Positions 10,948-23,399 of a DNA stretch of 64,000 nt are shown piece by piece. The number at the start of each line of letters is the position of its first letter. Position 1 is the stretch's first letter. The position numbers and the translations under genes are program-made. The stretch lies in assembly GCA_946406115.1 (NCBI GenBank), contig OX291558.1:18654205-18718204 (forward strand), read 5' to 3'. This stretch comes from Apoda limacodes. Taxonomy: Eukaryota; Arthropoda; Insecta; Lepidoptera; Limacodidae. A model generated the notes under the pieces. It did not search any database, was not told where the DNA came from, and worked only from the letters and a program-made list of their open reading frames with translations.

Positions 10948-11306
10948 ACTTCTCTTGAGAATATTTTTGCAACAAATAAGTGTTTTTACAAAAAAACTAC
11001 AAATCGCTGGACCGATTTTGCTCAAACCTTTTTTAGATCTAAGTCATGCATGTCGTGGCGTATCGATTGACGAGACAAATTGGTCCATTGGTTCTTGAGA
11101 TATCGAGGAGCAAAAAAAAAATTAACCTACATACATACATATAGACAACACACACACACACACACAGACTATCTAAATCACTCTATCATCAATATCACTC
11201 TAAAAATGATGGCAAACGATTCTCCAGGTCTCAAAACTTAAAGAAAACACAAATTTTGCGATTTCGATTTTCGGTCCTATTATAATAACTTCCCTCAAGA
11301 GAAGTT
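10948..11306. mobile_element. MITE with internal CA microsatellite (copy 1)
   Basis: Terminal inverted repeats CTTCTCTTGAGAA (left) and TTCCCTCAAGAGAAG (right). The interior carries GGACCGATTTTGCTCAAAC, CGTGGCGTATCGATTGA, a CA run at about 11149-11165, and CGATTTCGATTTTCGG. The same order occurs at 32487-32822 (inverted) and 58478-58763. Confidence 0.7.
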
Positions 11307-12231
11307 AATGAAATAAATGTCGTCTACCAATTAAAAAAAAAATTGCTCAGTGTTGCGATGTTTGGTTGTTTGTGACCTAACCACACATAAACGTATATAG
11401 ACAAAACCAGGTAAATAGGTACTACGATTTTCCAATCAAGGGTGCTCACGGGAATAGGTTTGGCAGCGGGAATAATTGCGAAGCACAGCTATCAGTAAAT
11501 AAATAAACCGTTTTATATTATCCGTAATGATGTGATAAAACCGGAAAGACCTTATCATTACTCCTATTTACGCGAGTCCAGGTAATTACTACCATAAAAT
11601 ATTTCTACAATAAAATGTTAGCAATTTCCAAGTCCACTTTTGTTTGATATCTCGTAATTGTATCCTTCAGAGATTGTCTTGGGTTGCTTGGTTTTCATAT
11701 CCGTCGCAGAGACCACATTAACCGCGAACTCTCCTATTTAGAATTCAAATTATCATTCATGAACTCATTACGAAATTTTTTTGCAAAATGCTTTGTGTAA
11801 TGTAAGTTTTGGAACACGGTTTAGGTTGGTAAGTTTGTATGTCATTAGCTTGGTTATTAGAAGATATCTATGTATATAATCATTCATCACAAAATATCAT
11901 TGTCTATACAATTACTAGGTACATAGTATAGTTACTAGGTAAGTAGTATTTTTAGTGTAATAAGACCTTTATTACCATGCACTGGAACTAACTTTCTGTT
12001 TATTTCTATTGCCTTGGTAGGTATGACAGAGTCTGCGTTTTATCTATTCTATACTTTATACTAATTTATAAAGAGAGAGCGGATTCTGTAAGTTTGTTTA
12101 TATGTTAAGGGTCTCTGGACCCACTGCACTAATTTGAAAAATTCTTTTACTATTTGTAATGTACATTATTTCAAATTGACAAAGGCATTATACCTAATTG
12201 TGTTTATAAGTTAGTGGTTTAAAGAGGATCA
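11307..12231. other. AT-rich sequence, no feature seen
   Basis: No supported gene or clear repeat. A tandem TACTAGGTA-type motif near 11918-11940 is short. Confidence 0.45.
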
Positions 12232-12600
12232 GCTTTTTAGGGTTCCGTAGCCAAATGGCAAATGTCTGTCTGTTGAAAGTTTGTATGGAAATCCGTCATT
12301 CTTGTAAGAATTTCAATATTTTTTGTCTAACTTGAAATTTTGCACAAGGTTTTTTGTTATAGGTAACAACGAGCGCAATTTTGCAAAATTTATATTCTAA
12401 GAATATTTAGCGTTTAGGCAAAAAAAATTGGATTGACGTGTTTTACCCTTTTTGGAAAATTATCCCCTAGAGGGCAAAATAGGGGATAAAAATTTGTATG
12501 AGAATTTCGATATTATTGTAGGTAAAATAGTAAAGTCAAAAGTTGTCTTTCTTTTCAAAAAACCATGCGGACGAAGGCGCGGGCAAAAGTTAATATCCTA
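12232..12600. repeat. dispersed repeat with GGGTTCCGTA head (family F)
   Basis: TTTAGGGTTCCGTAGCCAAA at the left, then ATCCCCTAGAGGGCAAAATA, then TGCGGACGAAGGCGCGGGCA at the right: three blocks typical of Lepidoptera interspersed repeats. The 76-codon plus frame here (12452-12682) is a by-product. Confidence 0.45.
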
Positions 12601-13035
12601 CAAAAACATTAACACTCCTTCATTGTTGTTACTCATCTTCTTAAAACTGTTATGTTACTACAAGTTGGAAACTAAATTCTAAGCACCGTACTGTTCGTTC
12701 GTTTACTTCGTCTATTGTTGTCCGCAGTACCGCTACGTTTTCGTTTCTCGCCGATTGCTACACATCTTGATAGTCTACTTCGATTAGCCACAGCGATTCT
12801 GCATCCGGTGAGATTTTATCAGACGAATTGGGGCATTGTAATAAATATGCCGAAATTAGGTGAGATTCAATCTACGATCTATAATATACGAAAAGAAGTA
12901 ATTTTATAGATATGTGAAAGGGGTGTCTGACAACACATACAATAAAAAAAAAGTACCTTGGTTGAATTTTTGTCTCTTAAATATATTTTTTAGCTGTCAA
13001 GTATTCATTAACCTTTAACTCTTTTTCGTCGTCGT
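12601..13035. other. no feature seen
   Basis: AT-rich sequence. The small open frame at 12715-12909 has no known motif. Confidence 0.45.
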
Positions 13036-13390
13036 CTTAGTCAGAAGACGTCCACTGTTGAACGTAGTAGGCCCTCCCCATATGTCTCCACAACGGCCGG
13101 TTTTGAGCCGCCTGCGCTTCTACTTGCTTCCTGGCTCTAATCAGGTCGTTTGTGCACCTGATGAGTGGTTGCTACTTGAGAACCTTTCGTACTCATCGAT
13201 TATTGGTACAAGTGATGTGGCCTGCCCATAGCCACTTCTGGCTGTTAACTGTTTTTCTTATTTCTTCGACTTCGAACTGTTTGACTTTGATTTTTCGGCA
13301 AACTTTATGCCAGATTTCATCGCGCACAAGAACACCAAACATAGCTCTTTCCATAGCTTGCTGAGCGACACTGAGCTTATTTTAGAGGCC
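13036..13390 (-). pseudogene. RTE-type LINE C-terminal remnant
   Basis: The minus strand encodes, with breaks, the C-terminal end of an RTE-like reverse transcriptase ORF: AMFGVLVRDEIWHKVC, then SQKWLWAGHIT, then RPLWRHMGRAY. This is the region after the RT domain in RTE elements. No RT catalytic motif remains. Confidence 0.55.
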
Positions 13391-14028
13391 AACAGTTAGA
13401 GAATTTAGTGAAATTTACAGTTAATTGTTAAAAAAAACAAGTCAAAATTTCGTTGCTCACAGAGATGGATACAGAAGTGAAACCACAAAGTTTTTTTATT
13501 TTTATCTGTAATATGCCGGACAATAATAAACTAAAATCACTACAATAAGTCCGCTGATCTGTACTAGGCTACAACATAGGACATATAACACCTCATGACT
13601 ACCATGCTAGGCCCTTGTTGCTGACTATGCTTGTTTAATGCTATAAGGGCTTGTACCGCAACACCTTTATCTGTTAGTAGGCCAATAAAAAGTGCTTAAA
13701 AGAGACGCAGCAACTTTTATATGTATCATAGTTTTATTTAACAAAAAATGCTAACTACAGCTAGAATTATACAACAGTTACACGCAGACTTCCATTACAT
13801 AGCATTATGTAACTCGTCGCGACCATAACACTTAAAACTGTATCAAACGAGAGAGACTTCGCGTGTGAACGAATCTCGTAGAATTTAAGATTAGCACGCA
13901 CTACGGATTTTCTCCAGTCGCGGATTCCAAACCCAACCGTATTATGACCAAAAACCAGGAGTCGAGTGGAAACACGTACCTACTTAGAAGTTGAGTAAAT
14001 GAAAAAGGGTGTAATCTGTGACCAATCT
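13391..14028. other. no feature seen
   Basis: Mixed AT-rich sequence without supported genes or repeats. Confidence 0.45.
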
Positions 14029-14283
14029 ATAATATTATAAATGCAAAAGTTCATGGAGCATCCAATTGAGCTGAAATGTTGCAAAGGAAAAAGTAGTTAA
14101 AGGACGAAGACAGATATAGGCAGGAATAATTTTAGCTATAACCAAATTCGTGGACGAACTAAAGCTACAACTATATCTTGCTGTAGCAAACTTCCTATGT
14201 TACTCGTGTAATTATGGAGTTGCCGTGGGAATCTCACGTTGATAATCAAATGTAGTGCAGTGGGCACCACGGGCAAATGCTAG
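14029..14283 (+). mobile_element. Helitron-like (LEP1-type) non-autonomous element
   Basis: Starts TCTATAATATTATAAATGCA and ends GGGCAAATGCTAG. The TC start and CTAG end fit Helitron termini. Related copies are at 15094-15310, 28230-28450 and 47953-48189. It encodes no protein. Confidence 0.55.
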
Positions 14284-14324
14284 TTCATACGATATAAAAA
14301 GACACGGACGTTACATCAATGAGA

Positions 14325-14480
14325 TTTTCTCTATGGACTACAGTATCGGATTCTTCAAGAAAGAAGTTATTGGATTTTTGAAGGGTCGGTAACGCGTGGA
14401 TGATACGTCTGGTGTTACAAGCGGTGACCGCTTACCATCAGGCGGACCGTAGGCTTGTTTGCCAGTTTACTGGTTTAAAA
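14325..14480 (+). mobile_element. LINE family A, 3' end
   Basis: Encodes the remnant FFKKEVIGFLKGR followed by the common tail with TGACCGCTTACCATCAGGCG and GTTTGCCA. Eight 3' ends of this family occur in the window. This one is strongly 5' truncated. Confidence 0.65.
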
Positions 14481-15093
14481 TAAATCACAAAACTACTCCG
14501 TTGTTGCAATTCCTCAACGGAACACTGGAAACTTGTGATAAATTCGAGACAAAAATAAGAAACAGTAATAAGACGACAAAGTAACGTAGTCACATAGTGG
14601 CTTTAATATGACAATAATTTGGTATCGTTAACCCAAAACGCAAGTAAATCGTAGCAGCGTACCGTTATAAAGCATTACCCTCCTTTGAGTCCAGCCGTAG
14701 TCGAGTAAAAACAATACCGCATCGGATCAGTACGGTTCGGATAGTTAGCGGTTCTCACAAAAAGTGGCACTAATTCCCCTAGTAGGTATACATAAGTCAT
14801 AAATGTAGTTAAAGCGGCAATAGATAGAAATAAATCTAATTGAGGTATTTTCAATTTTCTGCTGACCTTTTCTTATTCTTTTCTGTATTTTTTTTAACTT
14901 GGTGAAACTGCAGTAACGCTGAACATTTGCATGCCAAAGAAATCTGAGCATCTGATAATTTTATCAAGAACAGCAAATTTTAAAACCCTACAGAAAATGT
15001 GTAGTATAGGATTTATACGCAGGGTGCGTGTATATCTCTGTGTTTTAGAGCATTTCTAAGATATTACCTATAATAGATTTCTAAGATATCCAT
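14481..15093. other. no feature seen
   Basis: No recognised repeat or gene. The minus frame at 14745-14951 has no motif. Confidence 0.45.
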
Positions 15094-15310
15094 ACTTCCA
15101 TACTAATATTATAAATGCGAAAGTAACTCTGTGTGTCTGTCTATCTGTTACCTCTTCACACTTAAGCCGCTGTACCGATTAAGATGAAATTTGGCATGGA
15201 GATAATTAGAGTCCCGGAAAAGGACATAGGCTACATGAAAACGTCAAGTGTGAGTCGGTTTTGTTCTATAATTGTGGAGTTGCCGTCGAAATCCTAAAGC
15301 TACATATATA
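15094..15310 (+). mobile_element. Helitron-like (LEP1-type) element, partial
   Basis: CATACTAATATTATAAATGC, then GAAAGTAACTCTG, then GATGAAATTTGGCATGGAGA: the 5' half of the LEP1-type repeat. The CTAG end is missing. Confidence 0.55.
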
Positions 15311-15524
15311 ATATAACCTAATATTCAGCAAGTTGTCTATTTTTATCATACATGACATTCGCCTATTCGTACTGACGTATTCATTCTTTTCCTTTGTTAG
15401 CAACGTGTAAGTTTTTTCAACATCATTTTACTATAAATCTGTCTTTAATTGTTTTCTTTAAATAAACTTAAAGAAATTGTGTAAAAAATATTTAGTTGCG
15501 TTTGTTATAAATGAATTACGCAAT

Positions 15525-15715
15525 CGCAACCGCGTAACGGGGAACTCCCCTCCTGACGCCGACTCATATTCGGGATCGAGGCTCACCGGTCGAAGGGACC
15601 ACCCCAAGAGCGACAACCTAAGCCGAGGTTCCCCCCGCGGGGAGCCCTTGAGCGTTGGGCGCTATATGAGCTAAAAAGCCCGGTGGAGCACTAGTTGCTG
15701 CACCAGCCAACTGCA
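15525..15715. other. isolated GC-rich island
   Basis: About 170 bp of GC-rich sequence (for example GGTTCCCCCCGCGGGGAGCC near 15627) abruptly bounded by AT-rich DNA. The plus frame at 15477-15674 reads through it (SGSRLTGRRDHPKSD) without a known motif. It may be a fragment of a retrotransposon; I do not recognise it. Confidence 0.4.
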
Positions 15716-16317
15716 TATTCGGTTCAGAAAAAAACAAGAGTTACGTCATGATTGAATATGAATACTTTCTTCTAATTTTCGTGGACTGGACTGGCGCTAA
15801 ATTCTATTGGCTTGTCGTTTCAATTCATCCATATATTTTATATATAAAATAAAATAACATATCTAGAGTGATGAATAATTAAAGCGGAGACGGAAAACTA
15901 AATTAATATTATAGCGTAAATGATAGCAGCCTATTGGTTCCAGTGTCAGTTTCGTGTTCTGAGGGAGATAACGTTCCAACCCGGCGTGAATTGATACTTT
16001 TTAGTGGAGGAAATATTGTACAGAAACCTACATAAGTCAAGTTTCGTTTCGGCACTGCGATAATAACTTTAGAACCGCCTACTTTACTCCTGCCTAACTA
16101 CTTGTTTACTTACTACCTTGTAAAAACACTACGCCAGTAGTTTTCCGACCTTAACTTTCTTGAGGCAAAGGTACTTTGTATACTGCCGGGAGTTAAGTTC
16201 CGTTACAAATTCCACCATCACGATATAACACACCACTTATCCGACCGGCGCGGCGGCGGTTGGAATGGAATGTGGCCGAAGAAACGGAACGGTATTCTCG
16301 AAGATGTGTATTAATTT
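15716..16317. other. no feature seen
   Basis: AT-rich except for a short GC-rich stretch at 16240-16290 (CCGGCGCGGCGGCGGTTGGA). No gene is supported. Confidence 0.4.
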
Positions 16318-16500
16318 TAACCGACTTAAAAAAAAGGAGGAGGTTCTTAATTCGGATGTTTATGTTTTTTTTATGCATAACTTTAACTTCGGGCATAACT
16401 TAACATTTGCAAAATTCTTTTTTATTTAAAAGAGTTAACTTCCAAGGCGGTCCCATATGAATGTAGTGAATTTAAAAAAAGTTCGTCTGTCTATATTTCA
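16318..16500 (+). repeat. dispersed repeat (family I)
   Basis: AACCGACTTAAAAAAAAGGA, then GGAGGTTCTTAATTCGGATG. Related to 3210-3360. Confidence 0.45.
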
Positions 16501-16776
16501 AGTCACGGCAGTTTTTCTCAGCAACACAAACAATATATCGTAAAGATACAAAATTATATCGACTTATTTAATAAGTACAGTATTGGAACTGAAGAAATAA
16601 TTAAAAAAAAAGGTTATTGCAAATGCGGGTATTTTTTTTATCTGAAAGTGAGGTTATTACTGTAGGGGTTTTTTTTAATATTATGATGTGACTCCAAATA
16701 TTAATGATGAAGATTATAGAGAGAGATAGATTATGCTCACCGGTGTACCACTTCTAACTATACTACTTAAGTCAAC

Positions 16777-17033
16777 ACTTTAGAACCTAAATGGTCGCGT
16801 ACAGTGCGGTTTCAGAGAAACTTCCTCCCGCGAACGCTTAAGTTGTGGAATGAGCTCCCTGCCAAGGTTTTCTGCAAGGACTACAGTATGGAGTTCTTCA
16901 AGAAAGAAGTTATTAGATTTCTGAAGGGTCGGCAACGCGCAAGTGATACCCCTGGTGTTGCAAGTGTCCATAGGCTACGGTGACCGCTTACCATCAGGCG
17001 GACCTTAAGCTTTGGTATAAAAAAAAAAAAAAA
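16777..17033 (+). mobile_element. LINE family A, 3' end with poly(A)
   Basis: Codes for the end of the ORF (FRETSSRERLSCGMSSLPRFS in one frame; LWNELPAKVF and FFKKEVIRFLKGRQ in another, so frameshifted). It ends with ACCATCAGGCGGACC and a run of A at 17018-17033. It is the best-kept 3' end of this family in the window. Confidence 0.7.
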
Positions 17034-18699
17034 GTCAAGAGGATACTTGAAGAAAAGTAAACATTATGTAGTCCTATGTGTTATGTTAAAGTGTATTGCA
17101 ATTTGACGTAACATTGTTGAGTCCGACTGAAGAGTTTGTACGGGTATGTGAATGTTGCGGATTGCTTTCACTCTCGCACCTTTCATCAGATTGTTATCTA
17201 ACAGCAAACGTGCTTAGCTAGTATATATATATGTACATATACCTTCACGGTTTTATTCCCAGAGGTAACCAGTGCCTGGATTTTCCCACACTATAATGTA
17301 AGAGACAGGAACTGTTCACCAATCACTTAGTCCTGCGTGTGAGATGGCGACCCCATTGCCGCATCAATGCTCTTCTGATACAATGTATCCCATGATTCTT
17401 AAAATACCAGCTTTATTAAGTAAGTAGTAAAATGAAAGACCAGGGAGAAAATTATACCCAGTTCTTCAAGAACTAAAAGATGTATGTCAGAATTGGTCAC
17501 GGTATCAAGCGCAAAAGACACACAAAAATAAGTGAACATCGTACGGAAGACATCTGGTACGGGATCAGGGCTCAAAAATTTTAAACACAGAACACCGACA
17601 TTTGGATTTTTTATAGAACTCCCTTTTTAGCGAGTAAAACAATATCTTCACGGACTAACTGCACTAAAAACGTCAAAAAAGATATGGAACGGTTTATGCA
17701 GACTCCGGTGACTAGAGAAGACACCCAAACTGTTATCGTTAGTTACCATGAATTTATCATCATCTCACGTGGCGATTTCAGGACTCAGGATCTTATCTTC
17801 TCTATTCCAAACTAGATTTTATACCACAGACTACATACACCTTTATCTACTCTGTTCCAAACTAGATTTTCAGGTTTCCTCAGTACGTGTCCGACAAAAG
17901 GCCGGTGAAATTATAAATCAATTAAGGTCTATCACGGCGATAGTCCCGCTAGATCACATACTTTCCTGCTCTGGAGTATTATCACGTATTTACGACCGAA
18001 GCAGACACTACGATAACATTAGATTCAGATACCTACCTACTTTTAAAAGTGACCTTATTTCAAAGTAACATGGCGTACGTAGGAGTTTCTAAACTGCAAT
18101 GTTATTTTGGTAATTGATAGGTTCTAATTGATATGGTTTCCGCGTACGCTGCAGGTCGACCCTTGTCCTTATAACCTAGAGAACCCTGACTCATGAGGTT
18201 TGTGAAAGTGTAGATAAAATTTAGTTTAAACATTCGACATTGTTGCAAGTATGGCTGAGTAACGTTCGACACTCGATTACTTCAGGGGTAAAATGGCGAT
18301 CAGATGAACCTCATTTTATGCCACAAATTATAGTGTTTTTAAAATTGATCAACGTGCTAAAATAGCAATAAAAGTATTTAAGAGTGTAAGCTGTTTGTTA
18401 AAGATAAATTAAGATTTATATTTTATTTACTTAATACATTATTCTCAAGAGTAAAAACGTTGCCTACCAGTTGCGTAGCTTTTTTGCTATGCTGGGATAT
18501 ATGACTATTTTCCATAATTATTTCTTCACAAGTTTTATTTTTAATATGAATATGAAGATTTTTGTATTCTTATCTTTAAATTTATTTAATCCTTGCCATT
18601 GTTAAATATTAATCAACTTTTAAAAACCAATAAAAATGCACGGATTTTGTCTAAGCCATCTTAATTCTGTAAATAATCTGAAAGTAACTTTCAACACTT
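17034..18699. other. gene-free stretch with one small duplication
   Basis: No gene recognised. At about 17793-17870, TCTATTCCAAACTAGATTTT recurs 54 bp later as TCTGTTCCAAACTAGATTTT. The 106-codon plus frame at 17748-18068 spans this and has no known domain. Confidence 0.45.
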
Positions 18700-18858
18700 T
18701 TTCAAATTTTTTGTTTAGGACATTACACATAAGGTCGTTTGGTACCGCCATTGATAACTTAACGCGTTCCTGAGAAAAACGGTCTTGACAGACAGACGGA
18801 CAACAAAGTGATCCTATATGGGTTTCTTTTTTCTTATGAGGTACGGAACCCTAAAAAT
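18700..18858 (+). repeat. dispersed repeat (family F)
   Basis: GACAGACAGACGGACAACAA, then GTGATCCTAT, then GAGGTACGGAACCCTAAAAA: the usual 3' block of this family, also at 34790-34885. Confidence 0.5.
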
Positions 18859-18931
18859 ATGAATGAATCGAAACGGTAATAGAGGACTAATAGAAATAAA
18901 ATATCTGTGTGTGTGTGTGCGTAACTGATTC

Positions 18932-19090
18932 AAATAATTACATACTTTTTGTGAATACATACAATAACAATACAATAACACAAAAATGTTTGTTCTGTGC
19001 GGGGATTAAAACCCGCGCCCCTCGGATCCACAGGCAGCACTGCTACCAACAGACCCACTACGAAGCCGTCACTTGGTTATACATACGTGC
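18932..19090 (-). mobile_element. tRNA-derived SINE (family H), partial
   Basis: The reverse strand contains a B-box-like GGTTTTAATCCCCGC and the CACAGAACAAACATTTTTGT junction, as in the full copy at 29040-29310. The internal promoter is mutated. Confidence 0.45.
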
Positions 19091-21000
19091 TGGATCAGTT
19101 ATTTTATTTCAGGTGGACATAGGCAAAGATTATATACAGATACTAGATACCCTTTTGTCTAAGCTATGGACTCTAGGTTATGTGATGTACACTTGCCAGC
19201 TTATAAAACAACAAAACTTAAGACGATAAAAAAAATCCTTAGAACTGCCTTATAAGTCAGTTCATGTTTCTTCCAAATTAGTTCAACAGTAGGAGAGTAG
19301 TTACTGTTACTGTTAGAGGCATCTCGAGGCATTTGTGGCCCTTTACTGGGGCGTGGGTTCCGTTAGTTGACCGTGACCGAGTCGATGACCGCACCCGCGA
19401 CGTTTTGACGGTCACCACTGTTTGACAGATCTTACGTAACGTAACAACGAACGATAACATAATTTCAATAAGCTTCCGGTCGCTGTCATCTCATAAGATA
19501 AGCGGTAGAGCAACGCTTTGCAAGTTACTTTTGCTGTGAAGTTAATTTTAGTTATTGATAGAAGTCGTGACTAAGCTACATTCGTCTATCAAACATGGTC
19601 ACTTTTATTTTTAAATTTTATTAGTACCTACTATGCTGATTCTGGTTGATGGTGATTTTAGGAGTGTCAACAATTCTCACTGGACTTGCGACAAGAGCAG
19701 TACTTGGACTATTTACACAGGGTACCTAACTTATGCAAGTGACTGAATTACAAAAAAGCGTTTAAAATTATTATTATCCGATGAGGTTCAGAAAATAATG
19801 TTAAAGGCTGTGGTGTGTGGTATCCCTAAAGTAGGTCGTTGCGTTCCGTTACACGGAGATAGACGACGGAATCTTAGCAGAACTGGATGCAGTGCAGTTA
19901 CAAACGTTATGTGGATACCGGAGTGGTGTGGTGTCTGCATTTTGCGTTATGGGAACGCAAACGTAACGGCCTGCCATATTCATATATATCTGTTTTTTAT
20001 TTAACGCATAAACCTAAAATAAAACTGGTTGATAACGGTTAAAAATGTTATTTGCTGATTTATATTGAAGAAAAAAGAACCGTATGTATTTTCTTCTTAC
20101 ATCAGAAACGCGGAACATTTTACCTTTAGATACCCTGCAGTGGTACAGCTTTCAATCAGAGTTCACCTCGAGTCCAAGACAGCTTACTTTCCAGTATACT
20201 TATCCGTAATAGCATAGCATAGATAATATCACCTTAGTGAAGGGCAACAGTGCTCTACGGACAAACTGCTGTTATTGGGTTGTACAGAATTATTTTGAGC
20301 TGACAGACCTACGGGAATTTTCACATATATTTATCATTTATCATTAGCGCTAAAGAGAGACCCCTAGATTATGTATATTTTAGACCTTTGGTGCCACCTA
20401 CCATATCGTGGTGTAGTAAGTCTTTACCGAAAATCTTCTAAACGCAGTAAGAGCTCTGGCGTTAAGCTATTACGTAGATGTTTCAAAGAAAGTCATAAAA
20501 CTTATGTTAGTTGGTGGCCTGGCCTTTCTATGCCTTTAACCGTAAAACATGACTAATTAAGAACCTACGCTATCGGGGCGCACTTCAAGTACTTGTCTAC
20601 AGTCATACAACCTATGTAATGCAAAAAACATCATCGAAATTCATCCAGTAGTGTTTGAGTAATAAATACAGACTATATAATACTATAATATGGTAACAGA
20701 CATACAAACGCATACACAATTTCTTACCCCGAACGCGAGTACCATCTTCATTTTTCGTCGATATAAAACCAAAAGTCGTAATTAGTTAATTACAGTTGGG
20801 TGTAAAAATGTTTCTTTTCATCGTTTAAAGTTGAAATTCATTCAATCTATCAAACTCTTTAATTTTAGATAATATACTTTGCTGCCTACCGGGTAACTCT
20901 CGCTCAAAGCTTAATATCAATTACACTGTAAGGTTGGTCATTTTATTACACAAAATTGGACATCACATATAGCAATTACGCGTAAAATGTTTTGGCTTTC
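19091..21000. other. gene-free stretch
   Basis: No supported gene. A decayed repeat may lie at 20580-20720 (TCATCCAGTAGTGTTTGAGT). CGTTGCGTTCC near 19839 recurs imperfectly inverted near 19950. Confidence 0.4.
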
Positions 21001-21065
21001 ATACGAGACTAGCTTTCGTCAACGGCTCCGCCTGCCCTTAATTCGGTTATCGGGGATTTAACACA
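21001..21065 (-). repeat. 3' end of a LEP1-type element
   Basis: GACTAGCTTTCGTCAACGGC then TCCGCCTGCCC is the reverse complement of the GGGCGG...CTAG end seen at 48160-48189. Confidence 0.45.
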
Positions 21066-21300
21066 CAGCAGCGCCGCGTCTGGTTCCAAACTTAGCAAAG
21101 CTCGTGCTACGGATGTCTACCAGACAACGGATACAAATTCATACGTAAGTTAAATACATAAACATATTATACATAGAAAACACCCAGTCTCAAGGCAATC
21201 ACAAATGTTTGGCTTGTGCGGGAATCGATCCCACGCTCCTCAATTCAGCAGTCGGATAATAACCCACTTAGAAACGGTGCCGATTGTATTATGATTATGA
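21066..21300 (-). mobile_element. tRNA-derived SINE (family H)
   Basis: Reverse orientation: the minus strand has the tRNA-like head with GGGATCGATTCCCGC in place of the B box (21218-21233), and the tail with GTTGTCTGGTAGAC. Related to 29040-29310. Confidence 0.55.
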
Positions 21301-22304
21301 TAACCGAAGGTATTTGACCGTTTTCCGGTCATGTGGAAGTAAAATATTACAGTAGACAATTTGATTGCCATTAGTTTATCCAATTTTGATAAGAAAACAG
21401 GAAATATATACTTAATTATTTTTGTGCCGTGAGAACAGTTTAAATACCTTTAAATTAATAGGTATTTATGTTTAAGCTAGTGGATGGTGGACGAAAAGAC
21501 ATTATGCATTAATAAGGGTGCCGTTTTTGCAATTAAGCTACAGAACCCTAAAAACTACGAATAGCGGCAATCAGTGTTCTTCTGCAATTTCAAGATTCTA
21601 TTCATACCTATCTGTCGGTCGCTGAACTATCTTAATAATCTTGCTTATGTCAAGCACTAACATATTTACAATATAGTGAAAGACGAAACAACAAAGATTG
21701 TGAAACAAAGACTGTCTCAGAGTATTATCGTTTGTTCATTAAAGATTGAAAGCCATTGATACAGACTTGTGAGAAATTATTATTACACCGAGCATTTGAT
21801 TTGATTGGAAAAGTCATAGTAGAAATTATGTGCAGACTATGTCTTTATTCTTATGGTTAGGTATCCTTTATTGCCATATATTGCACACTAGCGCTGCCCC
21901 TAGATATTGTTTAATTTCTTCTTCATACAAAGCATATTTAAAAAAGTGAAAATATAAAATATGCAAAGTAGTAAATAACTATTTTCAAAACATTGTGTAT
22001 TGTTTGTAAAAATGTATGCAAGTTTTAATTCGGGTTTCTGTTAAAAGTGACCGCCTTTCGCCAATACCCGGATTAAAACTCGCAGACATGTTCTATAAAT
22101 AATACAAAACCCAAAACCTTGTAAAATTAGTTAATCACCAGCATAGTTGGTGCTGGTTATTAGGGCGGTGTGGGTTTTTCTTGTCAATAAATTGTTCATA
22201 ATCAATTGTGGAAATCTGCAGTGTTTCGATTCGTGTAGGGTACTTCTACATTTACATTACAATTGTACATTTACTCTTTGAAGGTAGTATAGTACAGGTG
22301 CACC
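21301..22304. other. no feature seen
   Basis: AT-rich. The segment 22020-22085 has AATTCGGGTTTCTG mirrored by CCCGGATTAAAACTC, a short imperfect inverted repeat. Confidence 0.4.
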
Positions 22305-22560
22305 AACCTCGTCTCACTACAACGAAGAAGCGTAGGCCACATATGAGGACATCACCAAGGCCCTTCATAACATTACCAAGGCTCATAACAACAGAGACGG
22401 GGTCCTGGAAATGTTGCATACGCTACATGAGTCCTCACGACAAGTAGGCCTTGACATCAACTTGGACAACAGAAAAGTTACGTCATACCAAAGTATTCGT
22501 ATCGGAAAGTGAAGCATAGGACACGCTCCAGCTCGATGGACCGACGATTTTAGGAGTAAC
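22305..22560 (+). pseudogene. RTE-type LINE reverse transcriptase fragment
   Basis: A plus frame reads MLHTLHESSRQVGLDINLDN, the segment after the FADD box in RTE-type reverse transcriptases, followed by PARWTDDF, a block from near the C-terminus. An internal deletion joined the two parts. Confidence 0.5.
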
Positions 22561-22802
22561 AGTGGACCATGAATTAAGGACCAGGAACCAAACTTCCTCC
22601 CGCGAACGCTTAGGTTGTGGAATGAGCTTCTTGCCACGGTTTTCTCTAAGGACTGGAGTAATGGGTTCTTCAAGAAAGAAGTTATTGGATTTTTGAAGGG
22701 TCGGTAACGCGAGTGATACCCCTGGTGTTACAAGCGTCGATAGGCTACGGTGACCCCTTACCAACAGGCGGACCGTAAGCTTGTTTGCCACCTTAGTGGC
22801 TA
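22561..22802 (+). mobile_element. LINE family A, 3' end
   Basis: Contains TTCCTCCCGCGAACGCTTAG, the FFKKEVIGFLKGR remnant and the tail GTTTGCCACCTTAGTGG. It directly follows an RTE fragment, so two unrelated LINE pieces are joined. Confidence 0.65.
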
Positions 22803-23399
22803 TAGGTAAATGTAGGTAAGTACTTTTTTTAAATTACTACCCACTTAGTGTTTTCTCCATCAGCCATTGAACCATTTCTTATTTAATCGCATGTTAGCAG
22901 CACGGAAGTGGTATTGCGAACTTGAAGACCCCCTATTTATAGTCAAGTGCAATCAGCCTGAACTGCATTGTTCTTGCTAACAAAAGCACCAGCTAAACTT
23001 GCGCTCTATCAACTCTCACGTCTATTGTCCTGTAGTATAGTTGAATGGGATTCAACAGCTCCGTTTAGTTTTGCTGCCCCGTCTTGGATGCATGAAGTAG
23101 ATAATAGCAAATAAATCGGAACGAGAGCCTAGTTTATTGAATAGATCTAGTGATAGATAAGGGTTAGTTTATATCGTGCGTTTACAAGATTTACAACACG
23201 TTTAAGAAAACAATGTTGGTATTGACTACTAGTAACTTATCCTTAAATAGCCATTAAGCCTTTTGTTGTCAGCAATGTTATTTTAAAGTTTAAGCATTAT
23301 TCCTTCTCTTATCTAATCTATTGAGCTTTAGGTACACTGACAAGCCTTTAAGGCCCTCGGAGCGAAAATAGGGTGTAGCAGTATTGTTATAGTATACAT
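22803..23399. other. no feature seen
   Basis: No supported gene or repeat. Confidence 0.4.

Noticed and set aside
17748..18068. 106-codon plus-strand ORF as a gene
   Set aside because: No recognisable domain, no splice or codon support, and it spans a small local duplication.
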